A DNA stretch of 64,000 bases from Thecaphora thlaspeos. Its lineage: Eukaryota; Basidiomycota; Ustilaginomycetes; Urocystidales; Glomosporiaceae. Below, one piece after another: positions 50,424 to 61,082 of the stretch. Numbering within the stretch: the first letter of the stretch is position 1; each line of letters begins with the position of its first letter. The stretch spans positions 372,001 to 436,000 of the forward strand of contig UWYS01000018.1 in NCBI GenBank assembly GCA_900291925.1. Direction: 5' to 3'. The position numbers were made by a program, and so were the translations under genes. The notes beneath the pieces were generated by a model. That model was not told the origin of the DNA, searched no databases, and was given only the letters and a program-made list of their open reading frames with translations.

Positions 50424-51171
50424 TTACGCGGCCCTCAACGCCTCCGTCTGATCCTCGACCTTGTTCTCCGTCTTGCCCGGCTCCTCATCGACAAATTCGG
50501 GCAACGCCTCGTTGAGATAACTCGGTACGGCCGTCTCGTCCTCCTCCAGTTCTTCACCGAGAGCATCGAGTTCGGCCTGTAGATCGTCCTCGTCCACCTC
50601 TTCGGGTACACCGTAGCTCCTTGCGAAGGTTTCCTGTACCTCGTTGGCACTTTCGATGAGATCCTCCATCTCGTCCTGCATGCGTTCGATCTTGTCAATG
50701 TCAATTTTGCCATAGGTCTTTTTCATCTCCTTGTTGGCCGTCTGCATGGCGTCGTAGGTGGCCATGGTGTTGCGAAGATTGTCGGTCGTCATGGTGGCTT
50801 GTTCCATGTTGTAAGATTGTTGTTGCAACGAAGCTAGTTGTGATTCGTAGAGACGTTTTTGTTTGAGGACTCGAAGGGCTCGTTGTTGTACTGCCGTCTG
50901 TGAAAGAGACAAAGGGGAGCCGCCAAGGAGAGTCAAGGGAGAGGTTTTAGAGTATTGTTGTCGACGAGGCGAAGGAGAGGGTGGAAGGGAGAAGACTCAC
51001 TTTACCGGGACCGTCGCGAAGTTTCTTCATCTGATCGCGATAGCGTGTGAGTTCGGCGTCGAGTTTGCGGAGCTTGACTTCGACGCTGTCGGCCCTAGAC
51101 TCGGTCGAGGCTATGGCATCGCTGAGCGAGGGTTTGGGAGCCGAGGCGCGGCTGCCGAAGAGGCGGTTCAT
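50424..51171 (-). CDS. VPS60: ESCRT-III-related Vps60/CHMP5
   Basis: Snf7-family protein acting late in multivesicular-body formation with Vta1 and Vps4. Exons 51171-51001 and 50897-50424 join in phase 0 to give 214 aa. N-terminus [20 protein letters not shown], basic helical core [20 protein letters not shown] and [20 protein letters not shown]. Then [20 protein letters not shown] and the CHMP5-like [20 protein letters not shown]. The acidic C-terminal half ends [19 protein letters not shown], matching the family's autoinhibitory/Vta1-binding tail. Slightly shorter than yeast Vps60 (229). Divergent from RVS161. Confidence 0.94.
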
Positions 51172-51780
51172 TGTGGGGTGGGGAGGAAGGGAGGATGGAG
51201 CTGGTGTGGTGGCGGTGGCGAGGGCGGGGTGGTGGAAGTGGTGGGAGTGGTGGGAAGGGAGGAGGGGAGGAGGGGAGGAGGAGAGGAGGAGAGGAGGAGG
51301 GGATGCGAGAGCGGAACGCGGCCGCCTGCGCACAGACAGACTCGGACACAGCACGAGGCTATGAGCGTGTGGCCGCGTGGTGCGTTGCGTGTCAAGTGGA
51401 GGATGATAAATGGCGGCGTGCCCCCGAGTGCCGCTGCTGCTGCTGCTGCCTGCAGGCGCATCGAGCGCACCGGGAGACGGACGTCGGCCCAGCTCAGCCG
51501 CCGCCAGTTCTCAGCGCGCCGCCCGGGCGGGCCACACACAGCGGTGCAGCGCTTGGCAAGCTCAACTCACCCTCAACTCACCGCCTCACACACACCCCAA
51601 GGCACGGCCACTCTTGTGTCTTCCTTTGCCACCATCCCACTGTCCACCATCGCATCGTCCCGCATTCCCTCCCCCACCCTTGCACCCTTGCACCCTGGCA
51701 CCCTGGCACCCCTTCACCAACCCATCCACAGCCACCTACACCACCGCCTCCTCGCCAACCCGCGCCCAACCTCATTCACC
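51172..51780. promoter_or_regulatory. Bidirectional promoter region VPS60/RVS161
   Basis: 609 nt with a nearly pure purine tract of GGAGGGGA/GGAGGAGA units (about 51,262-51,302, plus strand), which could form a G-quadruplex or triplex, and CACCCTTGCACCCTGGCACC repeats near 51,680-51,712. No gene. Confidence 0.5.
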
Positions 51781-52889
51781 ATGTCGTGGGGCGGCTTCAA
51801 AAAGTCACTCAACCGCGCCGGTACCACGCTCATGCAAAAGACCGGCCAGGTGGAACGCACCATCGACTCCGAGTTCAGCGAAGAGGAACAGCGCTACAAG
51901 TCCATGGAAAAGGAGATGATGGCTCTCCAGAAGGAGGCAAAGGTCTACCTCGACGCCATGCGCGGGCTCGCCTCCGCCCAGGCTCGGATCGCAGAGACCG
52001 TCGATGGCTTCTATACCGACTCCAGCGACGCAGCCATGGCCGCCAACGCCTACAAGCGCGCTGTAGAGGAACTCGACACAAAAATCGCAAGGGAGATCGA
52101 CGCCCCCTACAGAGCCACCGTGCTCGAGCCCATCGGCAAGATGTGTTCCTACTTCCCCGAGATTAACAAGACCCTCGAGAAGAGGAACAAGAAGGTGAGC
52201 CGCTCCTCGCGCCGCTCCAAAGGCAGAGCGAGAGACGAGAGACCGACTCTGTTGCCCTTCGCCCCGGACTCTTTTGCTCGGACGACATACAGCTGCTGGA
52301 CTACGACGCCGCCCGTTCTCGCCACCGCAAGCTGATCGACAAGCCCAGCGACGACCCCACAAAACTACCCAAGTACGTCTCCTTTCCACCTTCCCTTCCC
52401 GTCCCTCCGCCCTTCCCACTTTGGTCTCCTTACCGTTCCTGCCCCTCCCTCTTCTCACCCCTCCTCACCCCGCAGAGCTGAAAAGGAACTGGAAGACGCC
52501 CGGCTAATCTTCGAGACATACAACGACCAACTCTCGGAAGAGCTTCCGCAACTTCTCGACCTACGCATCCCCTATCTGGACCCGAGCTTTGAAGCCATGG
52601 TTCGGATGCAAGCTAAATTCGCCGAAGAAGGCTACGAGAAGCTCGGAGGTGTCCAGAGGTTCTTCAGAGAAGGTGTGAGGGAAGAGTACGCAGAGGGTCA
52701 ATTGGATGCTCAGGTGAGTTTCCCCCATCCTCTTGCGGGAATTATACAAGAGAGGACAGGGTGGTTGCTGACTCCTGATCCGCTCGCAACGCCACCGCCG
52801 CCGCCGCCGACGTCAATGATGATGCAATACAGGTCGAAGGAGTCCTACAAGAAATGAGAGAACTCGCAATCTGCGGAATCGGACAGTAG
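51781..52889 (+). CDS. RVS161: BAR-domain amphiphysin-like Rvs161
   Basis: N-BAR protein that, with Rvs167, tubulates the neck of endocytic pits and links to actin patches. Four exons: 51781-52194, 52293-52372, 52476-52713 and 52833-52889, 262 aa (yeast 265). Start MSWGGFKKSLNRAGTTLMQK is the amphipathic N-BAR helix. BAR core examples: ERTIDSEFSEEEQRYKSMEK, EPIGKMCSYFPEINKTLEKR, LLDYDAARSRHRKLIDKPSD, ETYNDQLSEELPQLLDLRIP and YLDPSFEAMVRMQAKF. The last exon encodes VEGVLQEMRELAICGIGQ. There is no SH3 domain, which separates it from Rvs167. Donors are GTGAGC, GTACGT and GTGAGT. Convergent with DNM1. Confidence 0.95.
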
Positions 52890-53274
52890 TCGAACCACCC
52901 CACCTTCCCTACGTCCTTGTTTTCGTCGACTGCTCTTCTTTTTATCCTTTCTGTACATCCTTGACCTCTCACACCATGCCATGCCATGTCGCAATCAACA
53001 CAATCACACACGTGCGCGCACGGACACGGACACATTGAAACATCCAACACGTTCCGAAAGGAACCGTTGTCTTGAGCGCAGAAAAGGTCGAGTGCGGTCG
53101 GACGGACGAGAGGGTGGAGCTTTGTTTTGGATACGATACAAGCAGAGAGAGAGAATGAGGGAGGGTTTCGACGATGTGTAGAGAGTGTGTGTGTGTGACA
53201 GTCGGCGAAGGAAGTAGGGACAGGAGAGGAAGAGCAGGGCAAACATCGATAGGGTGCGCACGTGGATCGACCAT

Positions 53275-56200
53275 CTATGCTGAAGGCATGAACGTCACTT
53301 CCGATAGCACTGCGAATCGAGTCGAAGCGAAAAGCAAAAAGAGCACGTCAGTTTGCCGTCTCCCCTTTTTCTCTTGACCCGTTCCAGTTTGCCAAATTTT
53401 CGCCGCCGAACCGCCACTGCCAGCTCACCATTGAAAGCCTCTCTGTACGCATCGAGGAGCTGCTTGACGCGTTTCCGCTCGCTGGTCAGGCCCTCGTCCT
53501 CATAGAGCAGCTCTTCGAACAGCGAGTCCTTGTACAGGCTGGCCACCAGCCGGTTCTGCACGCTCTCGCGGCTAAAGTTGACCAGGAAGTGCATCACTGC
53601 CTTGGGCACCAGATCCTGGATCGACTGGCGCACAATGCTGAAGTACGACGCAATCAGGGCGCGGATCAGCGTCGTCTCGAGCTCTTCCTGGTCAGAGAGG
53701 GCGTACTCTTCCGACGCGATCGGCGTCTGTGCGTGTCAATGACGGGCCGATCAGAGCGGGTTGATCGGGTGGAATGGGGTGAGAAGGGGTGGGATGGATT
53801 GAAAGGTGATGGAGTCAGTCAGAGGAAGGCTGGTCGGAGCAGGTCTGCTGTGCGACTTTCGGGCGGCCACTTCCACGGCCACTCACAGCTTCTAGGTGCT
53901 TGTCAAGACTCTTCATGTCGTAGGCCGCGCTGTTGCCCTCGAGCCCGGTGCGTCCGGACATGGCGTTGGGCTTTTGGTGGCGGCCGTTGCTGCCGTGCGC
54001 CGAAAACTCGGGCAGCGCGCTCCGCTGCTGCGTCACATGATAGCCGCTTGCCGCGCCCGCTCCGCCCACCGGCAGGCCCGAGGCGCCGCCGAAAAAGTAG
54101 TTGAGGAAAGTGTCCTTGGCCCCGCCACCGGCGTTGTGGGCGCCAATCGCCAGGCCGGCCGTATGACCGATGGTGTGATGTTGCGCCCGCGAGTCCGGGG
54201 TCGAGTTCGAGTGTGGCCGCGACTCGTGCGTCGTCGAGACGGAGCGCTCCTTCTTGTCCCACTTGCCGCCAGACCTCGATGTTCCGTTGACGGTGAGCGT
54301 CTTGGCTTTCGAGTTGGGACCCCCCGCCTCGTCGTCGTCGGCTTCGTCCTCGTCAGTTACCGCGCCGCCGGCCGAGCCCGAGTCGAACGAGTGCTTCCTC
54401 CGCGACGCCGTCGTCAGCGCCATCTGCTTGTGCGCCTGGTCCTCGCGCGTGTCGCGCGCAATGTTGGCCGAGTCGGCCACAAAAGCCGGGTGATTGGTGT
54501 TGATGTAGGCCGCCTGTATCTGGATCAGGCTCTGGACGTACTCAGACGTCGGGCCCAGCCTCTCGCGCAGCAACTCCGAGACGACCTCAATCAGCTGGGC
54601 GTGCAGGCGCGGGAATCGTTGCAGCTCCTGCCAGGGTGTCATAGAAGGGGAGGAGGCAAAAGAGAGCGGAAAGTAGCAGGTCAGTAGCGGTACTTCCGTG
54701 ACGATGGAGCGAAGCCGACGGCCCGCGGCACTCACGGCGCTGGTGCAGTTATGGCAGATCTTCATCAGCTCTTCGTACACGAGCTCAACGCAGCGCAGGC
54801 TCGGGGGCTCGAGCAGCTTGATCTGCGGCTTGATGAGCAACTCAAAGGCGGCCTCGGGGACAAAGAGGCTCGGCCGCGGTCCCGTCGAGTTGCGGATCGC
54901 GGTGCGGATGTCCTGGACAGTGAGGTTCTGCGTCGGATTGATGCTGCCGAGCGCATGGCCAAAGACATCCTGGAAGATGTAGTAGATGCGGGCGCCGCCG
55001 CAGAGTTCCTTGGTCGACAGGTCGAACGTGGTGCCGTCAATCGAGGCAACAAAGTCGCGCGCAAATTGCGTCATCAGCTTGAGCACAAGCGTCCCGCGGT
55101 GCTGATCGCCGAGGAAGGTCGTGTCGCCAAACGCCGCGAGCTCCTGCTGCGTCTGGCCCATCAGCGTATTGAGGCGCGCCTTCATGTCCGGGAGCTTGTC
55201 GCGGATGTGGTTCATCAGCACCTGGTTGAGCGTTTTGGCGAGGTACTTGGTCCCACACCGATGGGCGATGTTGCGGTAGGCCGGGTGCGACCGGAAGAAC
55301 TCTTCCTCGGCTCTGCGCGCTACGAGCATCGAAACGTTGCCGTTGATGTCCTGCTGCGAGCGGTTAACGACTCCGATGAAGCCGAGCTTGAGTGGGTAGA
55401 CGCGGCCGGTGAGGATGTCGAGAGCGTGGGTGCCCTGGTCCATCAGGTCGAGCTTGGTCAGCACGCCGATCGTTCGCCGGCCCTGCGGGTCGACCGAGCG
55501 CGCCAGCTTGAGGCTATCCGAGTTGGCCAGATCGACGTTGGCCGGGCTGATGGCGAGGATGATGCAATTGGGCTTCGAGATGTAGTCTGTGACCAGGCTG
55601 CGGATCTGCCGCTCGATGTCCGACGGCTGATCGCCGACGGGGATCTTTGTGAGGCCGGGCAGATCGACGAGCGTGAGGTTGAGGACGTTGGGGCTGAAGA
55701 TCTTGAGGTGGATCGGCAGCTTTGAGACGCCTTTGTTCTGGCCGGCCACGCGGAACGTCTCGTTTTCAATCTCGCGCTTGATCTCGTTGAAGTCCGTGAA
55801 GCGCTTGTCGAGGTGGAGGAACTCGCCGTACTCGCCATAGGTGGCCTGCCTCGAGCCCGAGCCGCGCAGCAGCTCTGGTTGCGGCTCGTTGGCGTCATCC
55901 TTGTTGTGCGACGACGAGCCGGCGCTCGACTCCTGCGGCGTCGGCGTGTGGACGAGCTGAAGGACGAGCGGCCGCCTTGTCACGATCCCGCTGCCGCGTG
56001 GCAGGAAGTCCTTGCCGACGATGCTGCGGGAGGGCGGGTGGGCGATGAAGAGACGAGGGGTTGTGGCGGGCGAAGCGGACGGAGCGGAGGGAGAAATGGA
56101 AGCGTGGCAGGGGGCCAGGGTACGGTCTCAGCGACACAGGACGCAGGCGGGTGGGCAGGGGACCGAAGCCGTCAGACCGATTGGAGCGAGTGAGCGTCTC

Positions 56201-56466
56201 CGGGGCAGGCGTCCAGATAAGTTGTTACCATCGCTCCTCTTCGACTTTTACCTGGGCCGAAAGAGCCTTTGGCGGGCAGGCAAGCTTACAACTGACGAGC
56301 TGAGGATATTCGCACGACGGAAGGCTACTCACGTTTCAAGGACGCTCGACTTTCCCGACGACTGAGAGCCGACAACAACGCACTGGGGCAGGTCGACCGA
56401 GTCGCCGCCAATGGCTGTGAACGTCTCTTGGAGCCGGTTGACGACCTGAATTAGATCGACATCCAT
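53275..56466 (-). CDS. DNM1: Dynamin-related GTPase Dnm1 (mitochondrial fission)
   Basis: Large GTPase that constricts mitochondria and peroxisomes. Five exons: 56466-56333, 56023-54736, 54627-53887, 53726-53429 and 53309-53275, 831 aa. G1 GSQSSGKSS at residues 33-41, then [20 protein letters not shown]3 [20 protein letters not shown] and G4 [10 protein letters not shown]. It matches Dnm1 rather than Vps1 at [60 protein letters not shown] and [10 protein letters not shown] in the variable insert. The GED runs from [20 protein letters not shown] to [11 protein letters not shown] use a final GTGAGC...CAG intron so that the end reads [12 protein letters not shown]. Without it the frame reads a basic, non-conserved tail to 53295. 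Confidence 0.94.
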
Positions 56467-57666
56467 GATGGGCTTTCTGTGAGAAGGAGAGGCGGGGATA
56501 GGGTGTAGACGGAGCTATGCTGGTGCTCCTCGAGTAAGTACGATTGGAGTTGCCCGCCGAGACTGCAGGGTCGAGGCTCTGGCGTGAAAAGGGGTGGCAA
56601 GTGCGTGTGCAGTCCAGCCTGAGCGAGCTCTCCGAATATCTTGCTCTAGTGAAGGGTCGTCGGCGCAAAGGCGAGCAATATCAGGCAACACGAACGTGGG
56701 GTGACGCTAAGGGGCACGATGGCAGGATAGCCTCGCTGCGCTTGTCGTTGAGCTATGGGTGGACGGCACGCGAAAGAAACGACGCCTGGTGGTGGTGGCG
56801 GTGGGGCGGCGTCGAGATCAGATGGCGATGAGGTCTTGTCTCTCGTGGTAGAGGGGGAGGGGGGCGTCAGGGTGCGGGCTTGGAGCTGCTGGGGGGGCGG
56901 TCGGAACGCTGGAATTGGATGGACGGTGGAGAAGAGGGTCGCGACACCAAAGGACCAGCTGGCTGGTGAGCCGCCTGTGGGAGAGCCGCGACGGAGAAAG
57001 ACGAGCCCAGCAGCCTCCGCCGCCGCCGCCGCGCCTTTTCCACACAACGGACGGGGCAGGCAGGCAGGCAGGCAAGCGGGCAGGCTCGTGTGTGTCTCTT
57101 TTGCCCGGGTGCGGGTGGAAGGGGCGTGATTGAGCGCAGCCCCGCCGGGCGCGTCGACAAGAGAAAAACAGCCAGCACCGCCCATCACTCACCGCCCAGC
57201 CAGCCACCATTCCACAACAACATATCCGGCCTGCCTGCTGGCTGGAAGGTGCACACTCCTAGAAGGCAGGGGAGACACGTTCGCCCGGTCGTCGTAGTGG
57301 CAGGCCTGCCCGCCTCCCTCTTTTCCACCCGTCGCTACTTGTCGTCGTTCTGACTTCTGCCACTCCTCGAAGAGAACTTCGGTAGGCTGCTGCTCTTCTT
57401 GCTCGGCCCCGACCACCCGCTCCGCCCGCAGGCTCGTCCGATGACGGAGCGCTCGCGTCTCTTGGACCCAAAATTCGATCACCGCAAACTAGGTAACACC
57501 CGCCGTCCGTCTTTTGTCATTGCAAGGCTCTGCCAGAAAACTGAGCGGGATGCTTCTGCCTTTCACAGAACGCAACGGGCAGACAGACTCGCGTCGCACG
57601 TCGGGAGCGGTCAGAAAGAGGTGCTTATGGCTCGAAGCAGCGAATAAAATGGGAGGAAAAGGAAAA
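56467..57666. other. Gene-free region between DNM1 and tRNA-Tyr
   Basis: No protein recognised. GGCAGGCAGGCAGGC-type runs near 57,056-57,080 and several C/T-rich tracts. Probably the DNM1 promoter at the left end. Confidence 0.5.
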
Positions 57667-57773
57667 TCCGAGTTGCCAGAATCGAACTGGCGACCTACGG
57701 TGAAGATTCGAATCCGACAATTCGATGGACTTAACATTACAAACCGACGCTCTTCCAACTGAGCTAAACTCGG
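57667..57773 (-). tRNA. tRNA-Tyr(GTA) with intron
   Basis: The minus strand folds as a tRNA. Acceptor stem CCGAGTT/AACTCGG (7 perfect pairs), D arm GCTC AGTTGGAA GAGC, T arm GCCAG TTCGATT CTGGC, variable loop AGGTC, discriminator A. The anticodon loop starts TTGTAA, giving anticodon GTA. The stem TCGGT/ACCGT has one U-U pair at 27-43. A 34-nt intron (57736-57703) sits directly after position 37, the canonical nuclear tRNA intron site. A Thr(TGT) reading fails because its anticodon stem cannot form. Confidence 0.88.
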
Positions 57774-60197
57774 CCACAACATACACATACTAGGAGAGGT
57801 AAAAATATAGTACATTATTCAAGCAAGGCCAGATAATAGAGTAGTTGCGGCTGGTCACCCACTGACCATGTGGGGGTCATCATTGTTGAACGCCACTGGG
57901 CCAAGCGAGCTGAGCAGATTCTACTGTATCTGCTCTTGGTACGGTGACTGCTCGGGGTTTGTGGGAATATCTTTCCCGAGAAGCCATCGATACCGTGGTA
58001 CAGCCGCGACCCTCGCTACTCGTGTCGACTCGTCGGATCCTGAGGCAACTCAGGTGTGTCTCGGCTTGGTCGGGCACACAGCGGCCGGGAAGACCTTTGA
58101 TCATCGCATTCGCCTTGGCTGCTCTACTTATAGCCCGTCCTCGCTGCTCCTTCGCGACGCCAGGCATGGTTGGCCAAATGAGCACAGGCGGCGGATGGTC
58201 GATCAGCTCTTGGCTCGATGCTTGACCGCCGGCAGACAAGTGTCGCGGCTTGAAAATGCCGAGGCCCAACAGATAGCGAGAGAGAGCAACGGGTAGGATG
58301 TAGGGAATGGGAGCCCACCCAAAAAAAAAAAAGGGTGAAATATGTTGGAAAATTCGCCGGTAAAGCGGCGCAAATCCGCAGCAACGTCGCGAGCATGGCC
58401 GTGCTCGAAGAGACACCTTGGGCTGTCTGGAATGGTTGGACGGCCGAGCTTCAGCATCGCCTCTTCGTCGAACGGTCTACATCCTGCTCGCTCGGCTGAG
58501 TCGAAGACCGGATATACTCTAATCTACGCACGTATTTGCGAGATCCTTCCCGCACCGGCCGCCGTGTCCGGCCCGCCGAGCCGAGAGGGATAGACAGCGC
58601 CGAACTTATCACCGGAAGGCGCTGTGACGTAGAAGCGGCAAGCCACGTCGTTGCCGGAGAAGCAAGGAAGAAAGCCATGTCGTACGTGGGCTGTCTGGCT
58701 GCGGCTCACGGTGCTTTACCTACGGTACGAACGTCTCACGGGCTCATCGAGCTGTAGCGCAATGTGATGGGTCTAAATATAGAAAGAGAGACGGAAGACT
58801 CAGACTGAAGATCAAGTCGAGCAGGAGACTCTGGCTCCCTTGCGTCGTCCGGTGGTGTCCCGAGGCTAGGCTGAGGTATGGCCAGACTGGACAGCTGAAG
58901 GTACCCGTCTGCATTCGAGCAGAGTATCTCACAAGCAAGCCAGCGGTCGATCAACCGAGGACTGAGCACCAGAACTCTCGCGTGTTGCAGGACCGTCGCA
59001 ACACGTCTACTTATCCACTTAGCCATCCCCTCCCCCCAACCCCTCTTGCCCTCGAGCGGAAGAGCATCAATAAATGGAGGCTGTGTCTGGTCTAAGCATG
59101 TACAGTACGTAGTGTGGCTCTCGTTCTCATCCCGACTTGCAAATGCCCTTTGTGAGAAGTGAGCAGCACGTAGGTTAAAGCCCGCTGCGGCCGTCGGGGA
59201 GGATGGCAGACGATCTCATCCCGCCCCTCGGTTGTGGTAGAAGCACGGCAGACCTACTTCGGTACGTACTCCAGGAGGGCAGGCGTGTGTTGTTCTGCAC
59301 CTCGACGCCGACCGACGGTCGATTCCGAACCGAGGCAAATAGGCCAACGACGGACGGCGGACAGCGAGCGGCGGACGGGGCGGCTACCGGCGTAAGCTGT
59401 CCATGACGGGGCGCTTGCTTGACATGGTGGTGTGCAGAATTCTTTTGCAACGTTCTTTTGCCGCCCTGAACGGCCAACGGCTTACTCCTGCTTCTGCTAC
59501 AGTATCGCCCAGAAGCACCTGCCATCGTGCATGGGGCTGGTCGCACAAAATCACAACCATCCAGTCGAAAGCTATTCGCCTTCGAGGCAGCAGCAGGAGA
59601 CGGCGTCGAGGCCGGTCCATCTGAAACGGACGCCCTTGCCATGCAGCTGTTCGCAGCACGCTCCTACTTTGTCCGTACACACGAAGAGCCACAAATTCAA
59701 CCGCCAAAGGTACGGCCACGCTACGCTGTGCGACCGGCCGCGTACTGACCGTCGATGGTCGCCCGGTTAGGCCCGGTTGAGTCAGAGAGAGAGAGAGAGA
59801 AAAAGAGAGGGACGGAGGGATACGAGAGAAGGTGGCGGCGCCGGCAGAGCTTGGGGCTCGTGTCTCCTGTCACGGAAGAGGCTGCGCTGGAATTGGCGCG
59901 AAGAAAGCGAGGGGTGAGAAGGGAGGCGGCAAGCGGGATGCCTGCCGGCCTGCCTGCCTGTGCGCCCGGGCGCCCGTGTTTTCGGGGCTGCTCCAGGCTG
60001 AACGCAGCCTCTGTGGCTCCCGGACGCGGGCGTCGAGCCAGGCAGGCAGGCGGAGAGTGCGGGCGAGCGACGGACGGACGAACGGACGGACGACCAACGA
60101 CCAACGCTAACCCGCTTAGTACGCCCGCCAGAGTAGGGCCACCCGTACGCTCTTCCCTCGCCCGCCTCTGGCCAATCACCACGCACGCGTACGCAGT

Positions 60198-60230
<33 letters not shown>

Positions 60231-61082
60231 TACGCCCCCTCCCCCGCTCGATCCTTCGATCTGCCATCTCGCCCTCATCACCTGCTCCTGCACCCTCTCC
60301 CCTGCCCGCTGTCCGCCATCACCATCACCATCTTCCTCGCCAACACCCTCACCACCGCCACCATCACCTCCTCCTCCTCATCATCACCACCAGCGCCACT
60401 CCAGCTCTCGGTCCGTCCGTCAACGATCACCGACGACCAAACGGACAAACGCATCCTTCCCTCATCGGCGATCTTTTCGCGCTTGTCCTGACGCTTCCCT
60501 TTCCCAACCCGCTTCTTTGCCTCTCGTCTTGCGGCATTTTATCATCCTCTGCTCTTCTGATCGTCCTTCTGTATAGCCCACCCGGACCCCCCCTCGACCC
60601 CGCTCTTGACGCCATCACCACCTCGTCTTCCTTTCGACTCCCCGTTTTCCTCCTCTCTCCCTCTTTCTCCCGGCGGGTCGTCCCTGCGCCGGTCACCATC
60701 AACCTGCAACAACCCCGCCCTGATCCACGACACACGAGCTTCTGCCTTCAAGCTCTGCCTTCGACTTCGACTCGCCTACCCCGTTGACGTTCGCTCCTCT
60801 TTAGGCTGCTCCTTCCGACTAGATCCTTCCCACCCGGGCACTCCCACCTATTCTTTGACGCCTCTAGGCCGGCTGTGTTATTTCATCGGACCCACGCACA
60901 TCCTCACCCTCGCTGGATTGCCGCACTGCGTATCGCATTCGTTCGAGGTCAGCCTAGCACTTTTGAGCTTTGTCGCGCTCTGCCCGTCGCCTCTACTCTA
61001 GCCTAGCACGGTCTTTGCGACAGACGACGCGGACTGCGCCCAGGCAACGGCGTCGAAGCGGAATCTTGGGGGGATCACGATT
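57774..61082. other. 3.3-kb gene-poor region
   Basis: No protein similarity on either strand. It contains a 12-A run at 58,321-58,332, a CATGTACAGTAC word near 59,097, (GAGA)n near 59,782-59,805 and an (AGC)11 microsatellite at 60,198-60,230. The pyrimidine-rich sequence from about 60,240 to 61,080 is probably the promoter and long 5' leader of the DUF3405 gene. Confidence 0.5.
60198..60230. repeat. (AGC)11 microsatellite
   Basis: Eleven perfect AGC units in non-coding DNA, with a C-rich flank at the right. Confidence 0.85.

Noticed and set aside
57667..57773. Reading the tRNA as Thr(TGT)
   Set aside because: Would need an anticodon stem GTCGG/CCGAC that is not present. The Tyr(GTA) fold fits all arms and the intron position.
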